From Zarea fungicola (taxonomy: Eukaryota; Ascomycota; Sordariomycetes; Hypocreales; Cordycipitaceae): 64,000 nt of DNA. Location of the stretch: positions 1 to 64,000 of the forward strand of contig FWCC01000232.1 in NCBI GenBank assembly GCA_900169235.1. The letters run 5' to 3'. The notes beneath the pieces are model-generated. The model had not been told where the DNA came from. It did not search any database and was given only the letters and a program-made list of their open reading frames with translations. The position numbers were made by a program, and so were the translations under genes. Positions 34,138-46,672 of this stretch are shown piece by piece; position 1 is the first letter of the stretch, and each line of letters starts with the position of its first letter.

Positions 34138-35753
34138 ATGGGCTCAACTCCGGACAACGACGGCATTAGCACCACAGCTGCTGAATTGTTGGCCGTTGAG
34201 CAGCAATTTAGCCTCTATGGCTTTAGCCCCAATGGGTACCATACTATGCCAGTTTTTATTGCGAGGGCGAATGGGATCCGTGTTTGGGTTCGTCTGTCAA
34301 TCTCAATATGCACATTCTCTGGCTCCTTGTTAATTTATGGACATAGGATGTCGACGACAAAGAATACCTCGACTTCACCTGCATGCTCGGAGCCATTAAT
34401 CAGGGTCACTGTCATCCCGTCATTGCCAATGCGGTAATCAAGCAGATGCTACAAGGTATGGCGAATCGGTGCTCCAGTTTAGTGTTATTGAACCAAACCC
34501 GCAGCCTTGGCTCGTGCTGCAATGACATGGTTGATTTATGCTCACCCTGTGTGTTTTTACAGTGCCCTTGGTCAATATGTCAGCACACAGCGCTGTATGG
34601 CCGCCTTTTGCAAAGATGATGTGCGAGCGGTTTCAGTATGACAGAATTGCTTCCATGATGTCCGGTACAGACGCGGCAGAAGCAGCTTGCAGAACAGCCC
34701 GAAAATGGGGCATTGGACACAAGAAGATTCCCGCAGAAGAGCTGCTGATTCTGGGCCTTTCTGGCTGTTATCACGGCCACAGCGCATCTATGGCTTCGTT
34801 GCAAGACGACAGTCCTTTCAAACAAGGTATGAATTAGCTTTGAGCAAAAAGATTAAGTCGTTGGTAAACACGCAAAACTGACTCGGTGCTCAATCAGCCG
34901 CTGGCCTCATGGACACGCAGTTGATGTGCCAGGATCCGGAAACTAAAGAGCCTTTGAAGTATGGTGATATTGAGGTGATTACGCGCTGTATTAAGCGTCA
35001 CCATCATAGGATTTCAGCTGTTCTGATCGAGTGCATACGTGGAGAACTCGAGTAAGGCTTTACCATGCAAATGAGCTCTGTTGTCGAAAAAGAGAGGCCA
35101 CGAGCTAACAACTGAACAGCTCCATCGAACAAGAAATTGAATACTGTGAAAAGCTGTTCGATCTATGCAAAGAACACAACATATTGTTCATCGCCGACGA
35201 GATCCGTGTAGGGTGTGGTAAGACAGGCCGCTTTCTTGGCTGCGATTATCTTCGCTCGCGCAAACCAGACATTATTACCCTTGGAAAGTCTATTACTGGC
35301 GGATTTTACCCGGCGTCGTTTGTGCTGGGAAAGGCCGAATGCATGGACCTGCTGGGGAGGCATGACGCAATCAATACCTATTCTTTCTCGCCTCTGGCTG
35401 TCGCAGCCACAGTGGCCGCCCTCCAAGTTATTGACAATGAACAGCTCGTGGAAAAGGCAAAGATTATAGGCATGATTGTCACTGAGGAGCTTGCAACTTG
35501 GAAAAAGGACGGCATCGAAAAGGCCATCGTGCGAGGGGGTGAAGTTTTGATACCGCTGCCAGATTTGACAGACGCACAGTGCACGGAAATTTGCAGGCTG
35601 TGCATGGAGAGAGGGCTACTACTCCTTCCGCGCCCCTATCAGCGGCGAATTCGTTTAAATATTCCCTTGATTTGCTCGGATGATGATCTGATGAAGGGTC
35701 TGGGTATCCTAAAGGCGGTCTTGAAACTGGTTAGGCTCAAGACTATTCAGTGA
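34138..35753 (+). CDS. Class III PLP aminotransferase, ornithine-aminotransferase-like
   Basis: PLP enzyme transferring an amino group to or from an aldehyde/ketone. Five exons, 34138-34287, 34347-34455, 34563-34826, 34898-35051, 35120-35753, give 436 residues, the size of ornithine aminotransferase. Conserved parts: the N-terminal VWDVDDKEYLDF and NQGHCHP, RTARKWG, YHGHS, FIADEIR (the Asp binds the PLP ring nitrogen) and the Schiff-base Lys282 in LGKSITGGFYP. Departures from housekeeping ornithine aminotransferase: DEVQ is DEIR, FHGRT is YHGHS, the segment after the EPIQGEAG equivalent (here ECIRGELDS) is shortened, and GSTYGGNPL is INTYSFSPL. These changes ring the active site and suggest another substrate. 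Its place between an NTF2-like gene and P450s suggests nitrogen is introduced into the cluster product, or an amino-acid-derived building block is made. Confidence 0.9.
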
Positions 35754-36379
35754 ACAGCCAGATCATGGCCAGTTTCAACATCCATGCTTATGTAGTCAAG
35801 TCGGTAGCTCAATATATGCAATAGTACGACCTCAATACTTTATCAATGAATTCTTTCTGGACAGCTTTGGGATGGCTTAATGGAGTGGACTGACGTGGAT
35901 GATCAAAAGCAGTCCGAAACGCGGGCTCTTGGCCGTTCGAAGTAATGGGTTGCATTATGGGCGGGTGAAGTGTTGTCTGCATACCCGACACTCTATGCAC
36001 ATATGCCCTATGGTTTTGAAGACTGGTAAGCAACATGATTCATGTCGACTTGCAGTCTACTTTAGAGTCAAATAATCACATTTGAGATTTTTAATATTTT
36101 AAGGGCGAAGCCACAGGAGCACCATGCGGCTCAGTTGCCAGCCACGCTAATATACTATTGCTTGCGCCCTACTGCATCATTATCATAACACAAACGATCA
36201 ATAAACACCTGCTTTTTCCTATGTCTAGCTGTAATCTGCTAACTAGAATCCTGTAAAAGAGCTGATGACAGACACGAATAAAACTAGAAGAGGAGAATAG
36301 GGCCAACACGCCTGGGTAGTGGCGTAAAACCTTGTCCAATGTCCCAACGCTATCGAAACTATCCATACCCTACACTCAA
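35754..36379. other. Intergenic, convergent 3' flanks
   Basis: Between the aminotransferase and P450 4; short frames only, no gene seen. Confidence 0.45.
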
Positions 36380-38496
36380 TTAGCTAACGACTACATTTAG
36401 ACCGCGTGAGCCATATTTAGGTACGCCGAACTCGTTATCAACGACTGGATAGATATCTGACTCATCACTCTGTCCAAGTTTCAATGAGTAGTTCTTGTCT
36501 GGTCGGAATAGAGTCGCGATGATGAGGTACATCTGAGCCCAAGCAAGACTAAAGGGAGAGCAGAAAGCATGGTTAGCGACTGCATAATCAAACGCAGTAC
36601 CAGACTGATATGTTAAAGAGGGATTATTGCTTACTGCATTCCAATGCAATTCCTGGCCCCGCCTAGAAAGGGATTCAAGTTTCGCTCCATTCGTGGGTCA
36701 AGCGGCTTTGTCAACCATCGATCTGGGTTAAATTTGTGCGGCTCAGGGAAGACATCGGGGTCGGTATGTAGCGTGTACAACGAAAGGCTGACAGGTGTGC
36801 ACTTGGGGATGACATATTCTCCGTACACTAAGTCTTGATCTGTTGAGATTCGTGATTTGCGTCGAAATAGCCGCAGTAGTCTAATGAATTGGTTGCGTCA
36901 GTGCTATGAACTATTGCCACATGCAGTGCAATCAAGTACACTGGGTTAAGCCATGCACTCTCAGAAGGGTACTGTAACATACCGAAGTCCTTCTTTAATA
37001 CAGGCAGTCAGATATTCCACTTGTTCGACTTTTACCCAGCTCGGCACATCGTCATTAAATCCAGCCATGACCCCCTTGAGCTCGTCGCGGAGGCGCGTTT
37101 CTATGGTAGATTCAGATAGAATCTGAAACACGGTAAAGATCAGGACTGCCGCAGTCGGATATGTTCCAGCGCCAAGAAATGCTACTCCTTCGGCGTTGAG
37201 GCGCTCGGTGCTTTTTTCGTGCTCAGGAATATCGCTCCGGAGCAGTTGATGGAACATGGACTCGCCACTCTCTGCTTCACCAGCTTTCTCGCGAGCGACC
37301 TCTTGCCGAATCTTGCCGATGCGTTTTTCGCTAAGCTTAATTTTACGCAAGAAATAGATTAGACATGTGTGACTACAACGGGTAAATGATAGCGTGAAAA
37401 GATAGAGCGGTCTTACCATTTGCAAAATTTTGAATCCTGTAGAACGCGGGATAAGAGCTTGCACAACCCACGCAGGGATAGCTTGGGTAAATCTTGAAAA
37501 TTTGCAACGTTCCCGGTCAGTTGGAATAATTTTCAGACTACTACTCGCAATTGGGAATAGGATTACTTACTCGCCGACCTGGGGAAAGTGCCGAATAACA
37601 GGGATAATGCGAGCCGCGCCACGAAGCATTTCGTACCACTCTGGGCTAGATGCTGGTGCATCCAGAAGGGCGGGACTTTCGCCACAAGCAACCTCACCTA
37701 CGACATCGCCTGTAAATGCTGCAAACATGTGGTCCAGGCGGATCTGCCCATGACTGCCCTTCGCCTCCATCATCTTTCGGTCCAGTGTTCGGATCTCGCC
37801 GTCGATGACGTGCTGGAGGCGCATCACATTCTGGCGAGACAGGTACTTGTCCAGAGGCTTTCGCCTCATCTGGTGAAGGGCAAAATTGCCTGTAGCGCCA
37901 ATGGAGCCTGTGCTGTCATGTAAGCAAAATTTGATCTAGAACTCTAGTTCTCCCACATAGTGTTTGCGAGCACAAGTTAAAAATATTTTTTATTGAGGGT
38001 TCTCACCTTCCTGACCAAGACCACGTGGTGGAATAATATCTGTTCGGTGCCTAGCAGCAGTTGCAAAAACATCCTGGAAGAATTCGGCGTCATTGACATG
38101 TATTTCGTTTGGCGCTACACGAATGATAGGGCCTATTTTATTCATCAATAACAACTCAAAGATGTTTATTCCATCGCCAGTAGCTATATTATCTTGTCCA
38201 GCATGTGGAATACCGCTGCGTTTCAAAAACTGACCATATTTCTTGTGCAACGCTGCAAGCCTAGCTGGAAAGTCATGTGGACCAATGTCGACAAGGGCTT
38301 CGTACCAAGTGGTCGCGGCCAGGAGCTTCGGACCCGGAAATTTTGCCAGGGGATGGAAATAGATTCGATACACCGCGAGACCGAAGCCATAGAGAGAAAT
38401 GCCAGCCACGATGGCTAGCAGAATATGGCTGTATCCGGCATGTACATGGCCAAGTTCAACACTTGGAAGGAAGCGAGTGGAGGAAAAGAAACCCAT
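36380..38496 (-). CDS. Cytochrome P450 monooxygenase 4
   Basis: Membrane-anchored P450 with the YRIYFHPLAKFPGPK hinge of CYP65/trichodiene-oxygenase-like fungal enzymes. Seven exons, 38496-38235, 38132-38007, 37907-37571, 37492-37417, 37335-36983, 36880-36635, 36548-36380, give 522 residues. Membrane segment about 25-42; I-helix GAGTYPT (an oxygen-activating Thr is kept but the acidic residue is Tyr-Pro); K-helix EGLR; PDRW; heme loop FLGGARNCIG with Cys463. It is divergent from and clearly homologous to P450 5 (hinge, KKYGPIIRVAPNEIHV versus [16 protein letters not shown]), so the pair probably arose by inverted duplication and then diverged. Confidence 0.92.
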
Positions 38497-38929
38497 TGTA
38501 TTGTGCGTCAGCTACTGAATAATCGAACCAAACCGAACGCAATTGACTGTAGCAAAGACAAGAAAGTCGCGCGATTGATTCCAGTCAGTGGCGTATCACC
38601 TCTTCTTCTGTGATCCGGTTTCCGGTGGTAAATGGCTGTCGCTATCATCACTGTGGGTCTTGTTCCTGGTGATCGACATCACTACATATGGAAGTCCCGA
38701 AGATATCTTGGCTGAACCTTAACAGGAACTTCTCCTCTTTGGGACAGAGCTATTTCCCAGCGTTAAGGAATGCATGGGCTACAGGTGCTAAATTTACGCA
38801 TTAATTCTCAACGTGCCGCTGGCGGGTTCTTTCTAGTCCAGGCCAAAGGATGCACCTTTTAGGCCAGTCCTCCATATTACTCCCGTCCGCCTAGTCTAGT
38901 GCTTGTAAGACAAACTCACACATCTCACC
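38497..38929. promoter_or_regulatory. Divergent promoter: P450 4 / P450 5
   Basis: 433 bp between two divergent P450 starts. I found no ATTCGGAA copy here; CCGG-type triplets occur near 38612-38628. Confidence 0.45.
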
Positions 38930-40864
38930 ATGGGCAAGTACATACAAACAATTGTCACCGAAATCGTCGGCACAGACGCGTTCCCAATCGCCAAAATTCT
39001 TGGCGGCATTTGGGCTGCATATGTCGCAACTCTGGTGCTCTACCGTCTGTATTTCAGTCCTCTGTCCAGGTTTCCGGGCCCAAAATTGGCTGCATGTACA
39101 AAATGGTACGAATTTTACTATGATGTGATATTGAGAGGTCAATACAGCTTTCAAATTCAAAGGCTACACAAGAGATACGGTATTTAACAAACGCCCGCCA
39201 CCTAAGACCACAACCAGTGCTCTCCTAACCAATGATGAGAAAAATGAACAGGCCCAATTGTTAGAATCAACCCGTTCGAACTGCATGTGGATGACACCGG
39301 CTACTGGGATGAGCTCTATACTGGCCGTGATTATGAGAGATACAAATGGATTATTGGCCGGTTCGGCGCCAACACCAACACATCCACAACCTTGAGATGC
39401 GATGAGCACGCCATGCGTCGGGCCCCGTTAAATCCGCTCTTCTCAAAGCGAAGCATCGTGGAATTTGAGCCCGTTATTTTGGAGAAGGTAGATCTCCTTG
39501 CAAAGCAGATGGCCACGTTTGAAAAGACAGGGCAGGCCGTTACTCTGAACGACGCCTTTAGTGCATTTTCTGGGGACGTAATAACTGCCTACTGTTTTGG
39601 AGACAGTTTTGACCACTTAAAGTCCCCCGGGTTTGCGGAAAACTATCACGCAGCGTTTGAAGGGGTACGCAAGCTGGCCCATCTTGGGCTGCAGTTTCCT
39701 CCAGTTTTTCTGGTATGTCTATATGTGACACTACAGCTCATCACCCTGTACCGCCTTCTCCATAAACGTCTACTTCGGTTTTGATTTCTAACTGAACATG
39801 ATAAAGTTTATGGGGCTGTCACCCAGCTGGCTGATCAAAATGATAGCACCAGGCGTTTATAAGATGAGATTACTGCAAAAGGTAATCCCCCCCCCCTCTT
39901 TCTTTTTTTTCCAAATAGACACTCTTCTTTGCAACTGCATTACCACGGTATGAATGATTAAATCTCAGTGCTTGCTAACCAGGTGCGATTATGACACAGC
40001 AATTGCTAGATCAAACAGCTACTGGGATGAAAACTGACATTAAGCCCCGGACTGGCCACCAAACGGTATTACAGCAACTTATCACCAGTAAACTCCCACC
40101 ATCGCAGAAAACAGCAGATCGTCTCGCTTCTGAGATGAGACAATTGATAGGTGCTGGCGTTGAGACTGTCGCCTGGGCGTTGACCACTACCATGTTCCAC
40201 ATACTGGACAAGCCCGCGATTATGCAGGAGCTGCGAGCAGAGCTGGAAACAGCAATGCCGGATCCAACAACCACCGTGAAAATCTCCCAGCTGGAACAAT
40301 TGCCGTATCTCACTGCAGTTGTTAAAGAAGGTTTGCGGATGGGGGTCGGCGTTTCCGTTAGACTTCCACGTGTATCGCCAAACAGAGCCATGAAGTTTAA
40401 GCAATGGGAAATCCCTGCGGGAACACCGGTGTCGATGACAACCATGGATGCACTCCGCGATGAGCAAATTTACCCTAATTCCCACTTATTTATTCCAGAA
40501 CGATGGCTAGACAATTCCAACACTGAAAAGGGCGGCGTCAACCCTCGTCGGGGTTTTGTCCCTTTCGGAAAAGGTTCGAGGATGTGTTTGGGTATAAAGT
40601 AAGTTTGTTCGCGCCAACCCAATTCTCTCAGCTATTAAACCGACATATTTATGTACTTGACAATTGCTAATTACTGTCTTGTAACTTTTTAGTCTAGCTT
40701 ACCCAGAGCTTTATGCATCACTCGCTGTCCTTGTGAGATGCTTCACCTTTGAGTTGTTTGATACCGACTACACTGATGTCCAAATAGAGCACGACTTCAT
40801 GGTTCCACAGCCAAAGTTGAGCTCAAAAGGTGTCCGTGTAAAGGTAAAATCAGCTCTTATCTGA
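38930..40864 (+). CDS. Cytochrome P450 monooxygenase 5
   Basis: Paralogue and divergent neighbour of P450 4. Five exons, 38930-39179, 39252-39712, 39807-39881, 40000-40598, 40693-40864, give 518 residues. Membrane anchor about 25-42 followed by the FPGPK hinge; I-helix [10 protein letters not shown]-helix EGLR; PERW; heme loop [10 protein letters not shown] with Cys458. For exon 4 I used the acceptor at 39999 because the nearer one at about 39982 runs straight into a stop codon. Inferred role: diterpenoid oxidation; substrate unknown. Confidence 0.92.
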
Positions 40865-41356
40865 TTACCTCTCCAAAAAATGAAATAGTCATCCGGGTCT
40901 GACATGACTGAGATGGTTTCATCGAGCAATCGGATACACTATTATACTATGGAGATTATTTTCTATCAATATAGCTTTAATCTATTCATGTCATTAAACG
41001 TCCGTAGTTGAATGAAGGGAACTGGAGCCAGGCAGCATTTGTCGGTTCCTGCCAATTGCTTCGGCAACATCGTGTTTTTGTTTTTTTTTTTCGCATTCTT
41101 TCCGATTTTCACATGTTGCTCAATTTAAAATTATATTCTAGGTCAGTAGCTACAAGATCTAAATGGCTCAAGAATGCTCAGTAATGGGTGCGCATATTGC
41201 CATGTCCTGCTCTAGTAGATTTTTCAACTTTTAAACATTTTTAGCTAATAGATTTGCTCCAATCTGTTACTTTCATACCCAGACCTGCAGTAACAAGGTA
41301 CTTTAGACTGCAAATCCAGACAGAAGAAAACCTTGTTTTGCTCATGAAAATGCCGA
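40865..41356. other. Intergenic, convergent 3' flanks
   Basis: 492 AT-rich bases between P450 5 and the ABC transporter; nothing else seen. Confidence 0.5.
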
Positions 41357-44300
41357 CTAGGAATTCTGGGCGGCTTGGATATCAGCCAACGAAATGCCAC
41401 TTCGGTCACACATGCCCCGAAATATGCTGTCCGGTTGGGAGAACAGGGCCGCTGGTGCGTCGAGCTCAGCAATTCTCCCGTTATCCATAACACAGACTCT
41501 GTCATACCCAATGATTGTATGAAGTCGATGCGCAATGCAGAGTAGAGTTTTACTGCGGAACGCGCTGGCCATCGTGTTCTGAATCATGTAATCCGTGGCA
41601 GTGTCAAGACTCGACGTGGCTTCGTCACAGATGACAATCTGGGATTTTCGTACAAGAGCTCTCGCCAAAGCCAAAAGTTGCCGTTGCCCCAATGAATAGT
41701 TGAGACCGTTCTCCACCACTTCGCTGTCGAGGTGGAAGCGAGGTAAATTCTCATTGCCACTGTACTCGCCATTTCGAGCCTCTGAGACTTCGTCCTCGGT
41801 AACCAAGTTGACTTGTCGAAGAACAGACCAGAGTTCCTGGTCGGTATGTTCTTGGAACAAGTCTAGGTTACTGCGAATGGTGCCCTGGAAGAGAACTGGG
41901 TCCTGAGGAATAATGGAAAAGCGCGAGCGCAAAACATCAAGATCGATCCTGGCAATGTCCATGCCATCAATGGTTATCGCACCATTGGAAAGCTCAACAA
42001 GTCGAAGCAGAGTCGCTGTAATCGACGACTTGCCTGCACCGGTTCTTCCAACGATGCCAAACTGCTCACCGGGACTGATGTGCAGAGAGATATTGTGTAA
42101 TATCACCGGTAGATCCGCTCGGTATCGCATCTCCGCCTCTTTGAAAATGATTTCTCCCCTTTCTGGCCAACTGTAACTGACTTGAACTCGAGACTTTGTA
42201 GTCTCTTGATCGACTTCCTTCACAAAGTAGTGCAGACGCTCCGCCGCATTCATTCCATTCTCGACCTCGGCAATTCTCCTGACAGTGAACTGTAGATTCT
42301 GAACCGCTGATATCATGTAACTCAAGACGAGGCCAATAGTAGCAGGGTTGACATGGAGTCGAGACGTCACAACCAGTAATGCCACAATGAGAATGAGCAA
42401 GCTGCCAATCATGTCGAGGCAAAGAGAAACCCACCACTGGATTCCGACTGTTAGAAAAGAGGCCGCATTCATCCTATCGATCGACAGATATAGCTCGTGA
42501 ATAAAGCGAGTTGTGAGTCCATAGGCTTTAATGGTGCTCACGCCTGTGAGGCCTTCATTGAATTTTGAGTGCATAGCTGAGCGAAGGGTTGCCCGGTGGC
42601 GTCGAAGGTGGCGTGCAGAAGAACGATAATAGCCAGCAGCAATAATATATAGCAGCGACAACGGGATTAATGCGAATACAAAATAGTAGTAATACGCCAC
42701 AACCAGCGCGAATACAGAGACAATGACAGCAACTTCCGATAGAAGCAATCGCAAAGATTCTGGCAAAAAGTTGTCCAAAACATCAACGTCTGTCGAGAAG
42801 CGGCTTGTAATGCGACCAACGGGGGTTGAATCGAAGAAGTACATTGGTGCACGGATGACGCTGGTAACAGCATCTCGTAGCATGGTCTTACTTGCGTTGG
42901 TTGCGCAGAGTGAAACGAACGTGGAGAAGATAAAGGTAAATATGGCTTCTGCCACAGCCAGGGCAATGTAAATGCCAATGTAGGTCCCAGTGGAGTACCC
43001 AAAGCGATCGGAAGTCCAAAACGAAAGCCAAATGCTTGTGGTAACACTGAGGCCTTGAAACAAGACGAGGAAGAATATAATAAGTGGCCCATTCAAAATA
43101 CTGCCGGACGCTCGGAGAAATGATGTATACAGTGACAATGGTATTGGGCCGTCGTCGCGTTTCTCCTCTTGCATCAACGTAACGTCTGGATGGTCCCATG
43201 TTTGTGAGTCTGTCCTGGATACAGGGTCGCTTTTTTCAGTTGGTGGCAGCTCAGTCGGTTGGCCATTGGTCTCGTCGACGTATTTGATCTCGCCCTCCAC
43301 ACCTGTTGCCTCCATCATGAGCCTAAAGTTTTCGTCTTGCGACATTAACTCCGTAAATGTTCCAATGGCTCTGATCTCTCCATTGTCCATCCAGACGATC
43401 CGATCGCATCTTGGAAGCACCCACGGTTGATTTGTCGTCAGCAGCCGGCATTTATTTTTGAGAAGTCCAAGGATTGCGTGGTCGAATATGTGACGTCCAA
43501 CATGAGCATCCACTGCGCTGAGAGGATCATCCAGGAGTACCACATCAGTGTCAAAGTATATAGCACGGGCTATGTTGATTCGTTGCTTTTGGCCGCCTGA
43601 GAGAGCTACACCTTGCTCTCCTGTCTCAGTCTGGTCGCCCTTCGGAAGCGCGTCAAAGTCCTGTTGCAAGCAACACCTGAAAATAAGGTGCCAAAAAGTC
43701 AGCATACGTATATTACATGCTGATAAAATGCAGCTGCGGTTAAGACATTGGAAGTAAGCAACCTGGACCGGGAGCATGACTTACGCGTTAACAACCTCAT
43801 GGTATCGATGGACATTTAGTGGCTTCCCGAACGTGATGTTCTTCTGCACAGACGTGTTTTCTATCCACACCTGCTGCAAAGCAGACGCTCGAGATCCGCC
43901 CAAAATAACCTCACCATTTATTTTGCGCATGTCACCGTTTGCCGCTGCAAGCAGGGAACTCTTTCCACAACCCACGCTGCCGATTACTGCAATCAATTCA
44001 GTTCGCCCAACTTTGACATTCACGTCTCGTAGTTGAAATGGTTTCCTTTCATCTTCAGCAGTCGAAAATGGCAAGTTCCTTTGAATTTGTTCCATTTCTA
44101 TGGCTGTAATATCCCGCCGTTGATCTCGATTAGGAATGGATCCATTTGTACCATCTTCCTGTTTGGACGGTCGACTTGGAGTTTGCTCCCACGTGAAAGT
44201 TGCACTGCGGAACTCTAGAGCCTCTGTGACGCTCTCCTCCGCAAGGTAGTCGTCTGTTGACTCTTCCAGTGAGATGAATTCTTCAATCCGCTTCAAGGAT

Positions 44301-45908
44301 GACCAAGAGTCAACCATCTGGCCCAAGATGGGAGGAAGCAAGTAGAGAGGGGTGGCTAAGCTGTTGAATAGAGCTAGCGAGGAGAAAACCCTTGATGGTA
44401 CCAGATTGCTTCCCGTAAGAGAGTATGTGATGAATGATAGCACAGAGGCAAATACAGGAAGGGATGTGCTGCCTGCGGTAATGGCGTTTCGGACGCTCTG
44501 AAGGCCTTGAACAGCACGGATTTCTGCATTTCGCTGCTGTGTCAGGCGGTCAACAAAATTCGCCTCACAGCCAAAGCTTTTGATAAATCGAATAAAATGT
44601 ACGATTTCTTGTATCAGAGAAACACGCTGAGTGGTGATCTTATTGATCTTTTCTCGTCGGCGGAACAAGGTTTTGACCGCCCAAACAAGGCCAAGTGTTC
44701 CAACCAGCAACACCCCGCAACCTACCAAAGCACTATATCCAATGTTGTATATCAATAATGCAATGGTCAGGCAAGATGTGAGTGGCGTTGTCCACGCCAA
44801 ATGAAAAAGACCCAGAGTCTGATCAATGCGGAAAGTGTCCACACTCATGAGACCAATCATGTCGCTATCGGTCCAAGTGGAACTGTGTTTGCTGTTTTCC
44901 TCTTCCTCATTATCTGATCTCATGTTCGAAGTGTTTTGACTTTTTCTACTCGAATGAGGAGGTTCTCTTGCCCTTGATTCAGATGAGCTATCCGTCGCAC
45001 TTCCGGCTTTTGCGCGAGCTGATACCGCGAATGCCTTCTCGTAAATCATGCCAACAAGGACGGCGCGGCATTCCCCGCCTAGCACCATGCCGTGATAGAT
45101 AAAATGAGTAAAGAAGAAGCTCTGGGCAACTTGCATAAGTGTGATACCAATGGCAAGGCCGATACCTCGCCCAAGCGGCGGCGGGTGCGTTCCGTCCTGC
45201 TTGGCTGTATAAAGGTCCGTAGCAAACTGAATGAGATAGCGCAAGACAAAAGGTGACAGCGTTTGTAGAGTCGAGTACGTCAACGCGCATATACCACCAA
45301 GCCAGAGCTTGAACCGAAAAGTCGCCCACAACGAGCTAAAGAGCGGTCTCTTGCCGGCCTTGCCAAGATTGTTGCTCCAGTTTGCCTTTAGCTTTCCGAC
45401 AAGTCGGCCCGCTTCTCTGTCAGGATGAACGTTCCATATGTCACTTTCCTCGAGTGGGCGCTTGTATCCGATCTGCCATGAAGAGACTGGGTTAGTCTAT
45501 CACTAAAACGACTCAATGCGGGCCACCTACACGCATTAAGGGAGTGATCCAGTGAAGAGTTAGCAGACTCAGAAAACTGGCTGTGTACTCGCGAGAGAGT
45601 ATGGGCTCGGTAGGCACGGGTGGAGTATGGCCCCATCGAAGGGGGTTGATTTTGCGATACCAAGGCCGAGACGCAGAGAATATTTTGTTGTCCGAATCTG
45701 GTATGCGTGATGAATAAGAGCCATGCTCCTCAGTTGCCATTCCGCTGGCAGGCAACAAGTCATTGCTCGCATGGCGCTGAACATCATTGCCCTCGGGAGT
45801 AGTTATTGGTCCCTGCGTGACAGCTATGGAATGCCTCTCTGCTGAAGCACTGGATTCGATTTGGTGGTCGTCCCGCTCTTCGGGCAATTGCTTGTCAGGA
45901 GAAGGCAT
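41357..45908 (-). CDS. ABCC (MRP-type) full-size exporter
   Basis: ATP-driven membrane pump, probably exporting the cluster product or a conjugate and giving self-protection. Three exons, 45908-45531, 45472-43785 and 43676-41357, give 1461 residues with the order TMD1-NBD1-TMD2-NBD2 and no extra N-terminal TMD0, like yeast Yor1-type pumps. NBD1 has Walker A GSVGCGKSS (about 623-631), signature LSGGQ (714-718) and Walker B VVLLDDP. NBD2 has Walker A GRTGAGKSS (about 1231) and Walker B IVICDEA; its signature is YSLGQRQ, close to 1350. Both ATP sites look intact. The acidic, Ser-rich N-terminus (1-90) is followed by WYRKINPL and VPTEP, the segment also found in the relic at 30605-31003. Confidence 0.95.
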
Positions 45909-46672
45909 CGCGGCGTGAGCAATCTCAACGCAGGAAAGCCCTTGACGTTGGAATTTTCCGCAGTGAAACTTGCTTCTCCAATCTTGGACGAGTGCTTGAT
46001 ACTAAATCTTGAGACCTTGTTCCGATGTAGTTACTCCGAACCCCGAAATGCTCTGCTCAGTTAGTCGAATTCGCCAACGTTTTTAAGGGACGTTTTTGCC
46101 CAACCTTTCCAGTGTTGACGTAGTCTACGCTGTCTCCGCCAACACACCGATCAATGCCATTGAACTGATTTTTTTTGTCAACTTTGCAGAGTGTTTCCGC
46201 ATCTGTTTGTCAACACATGGTTTCATCTCGGGATTTCCCACTTCAGTAAGCTCCTATTATAAACAGGGTAGTGAAGCTTGCTAGCCGCTTTCGGCTCGAG
46301 TAAGGCATTTCATTATTTACGATGTCGTAATGCTGCATTATACGAAAAAGCGAAACTCTATTGCTGTCAATCTTTTAAATCTGTTGCGCTAACTGAACTC
46401 TAATACAGGAATTTACGATGCCATCTTGAATAGCAAAGTCGTGATGTGTCGCGCGTGGGTAAGTCACTACTTTCAAATTTGAGCAACATTATTCGTACAT
46501 TCTCTACGCGTTTGATATGCGAGATTTATGAAGTCTACTTATTTTTTCGATAATTTTTTCTTTGCTCAGTTGAGTCTTCCTCGACATGTTGTAGCATGTC
46601 ACCTCCACATACGCAGACTTATTAAAATAGCCATCGGCCATAAATGTTGCATTTCAACTCTGTCAAAAACTA
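45909..46672. other. Intergenic, promoter of the ABC transporter
   Basis: 764 bp between the transporter start and the methyltransferase stop. Closely spaced CCGAA elements occur near 46026-46037. No further gene seen. Confidence 0.45.

Noticed and set aside
42066..43199. Open frames in other frames of the ABC transporter
   Set aside because: Shadows of the transporter coding sequence; the transporter frame has all ABC motifs.
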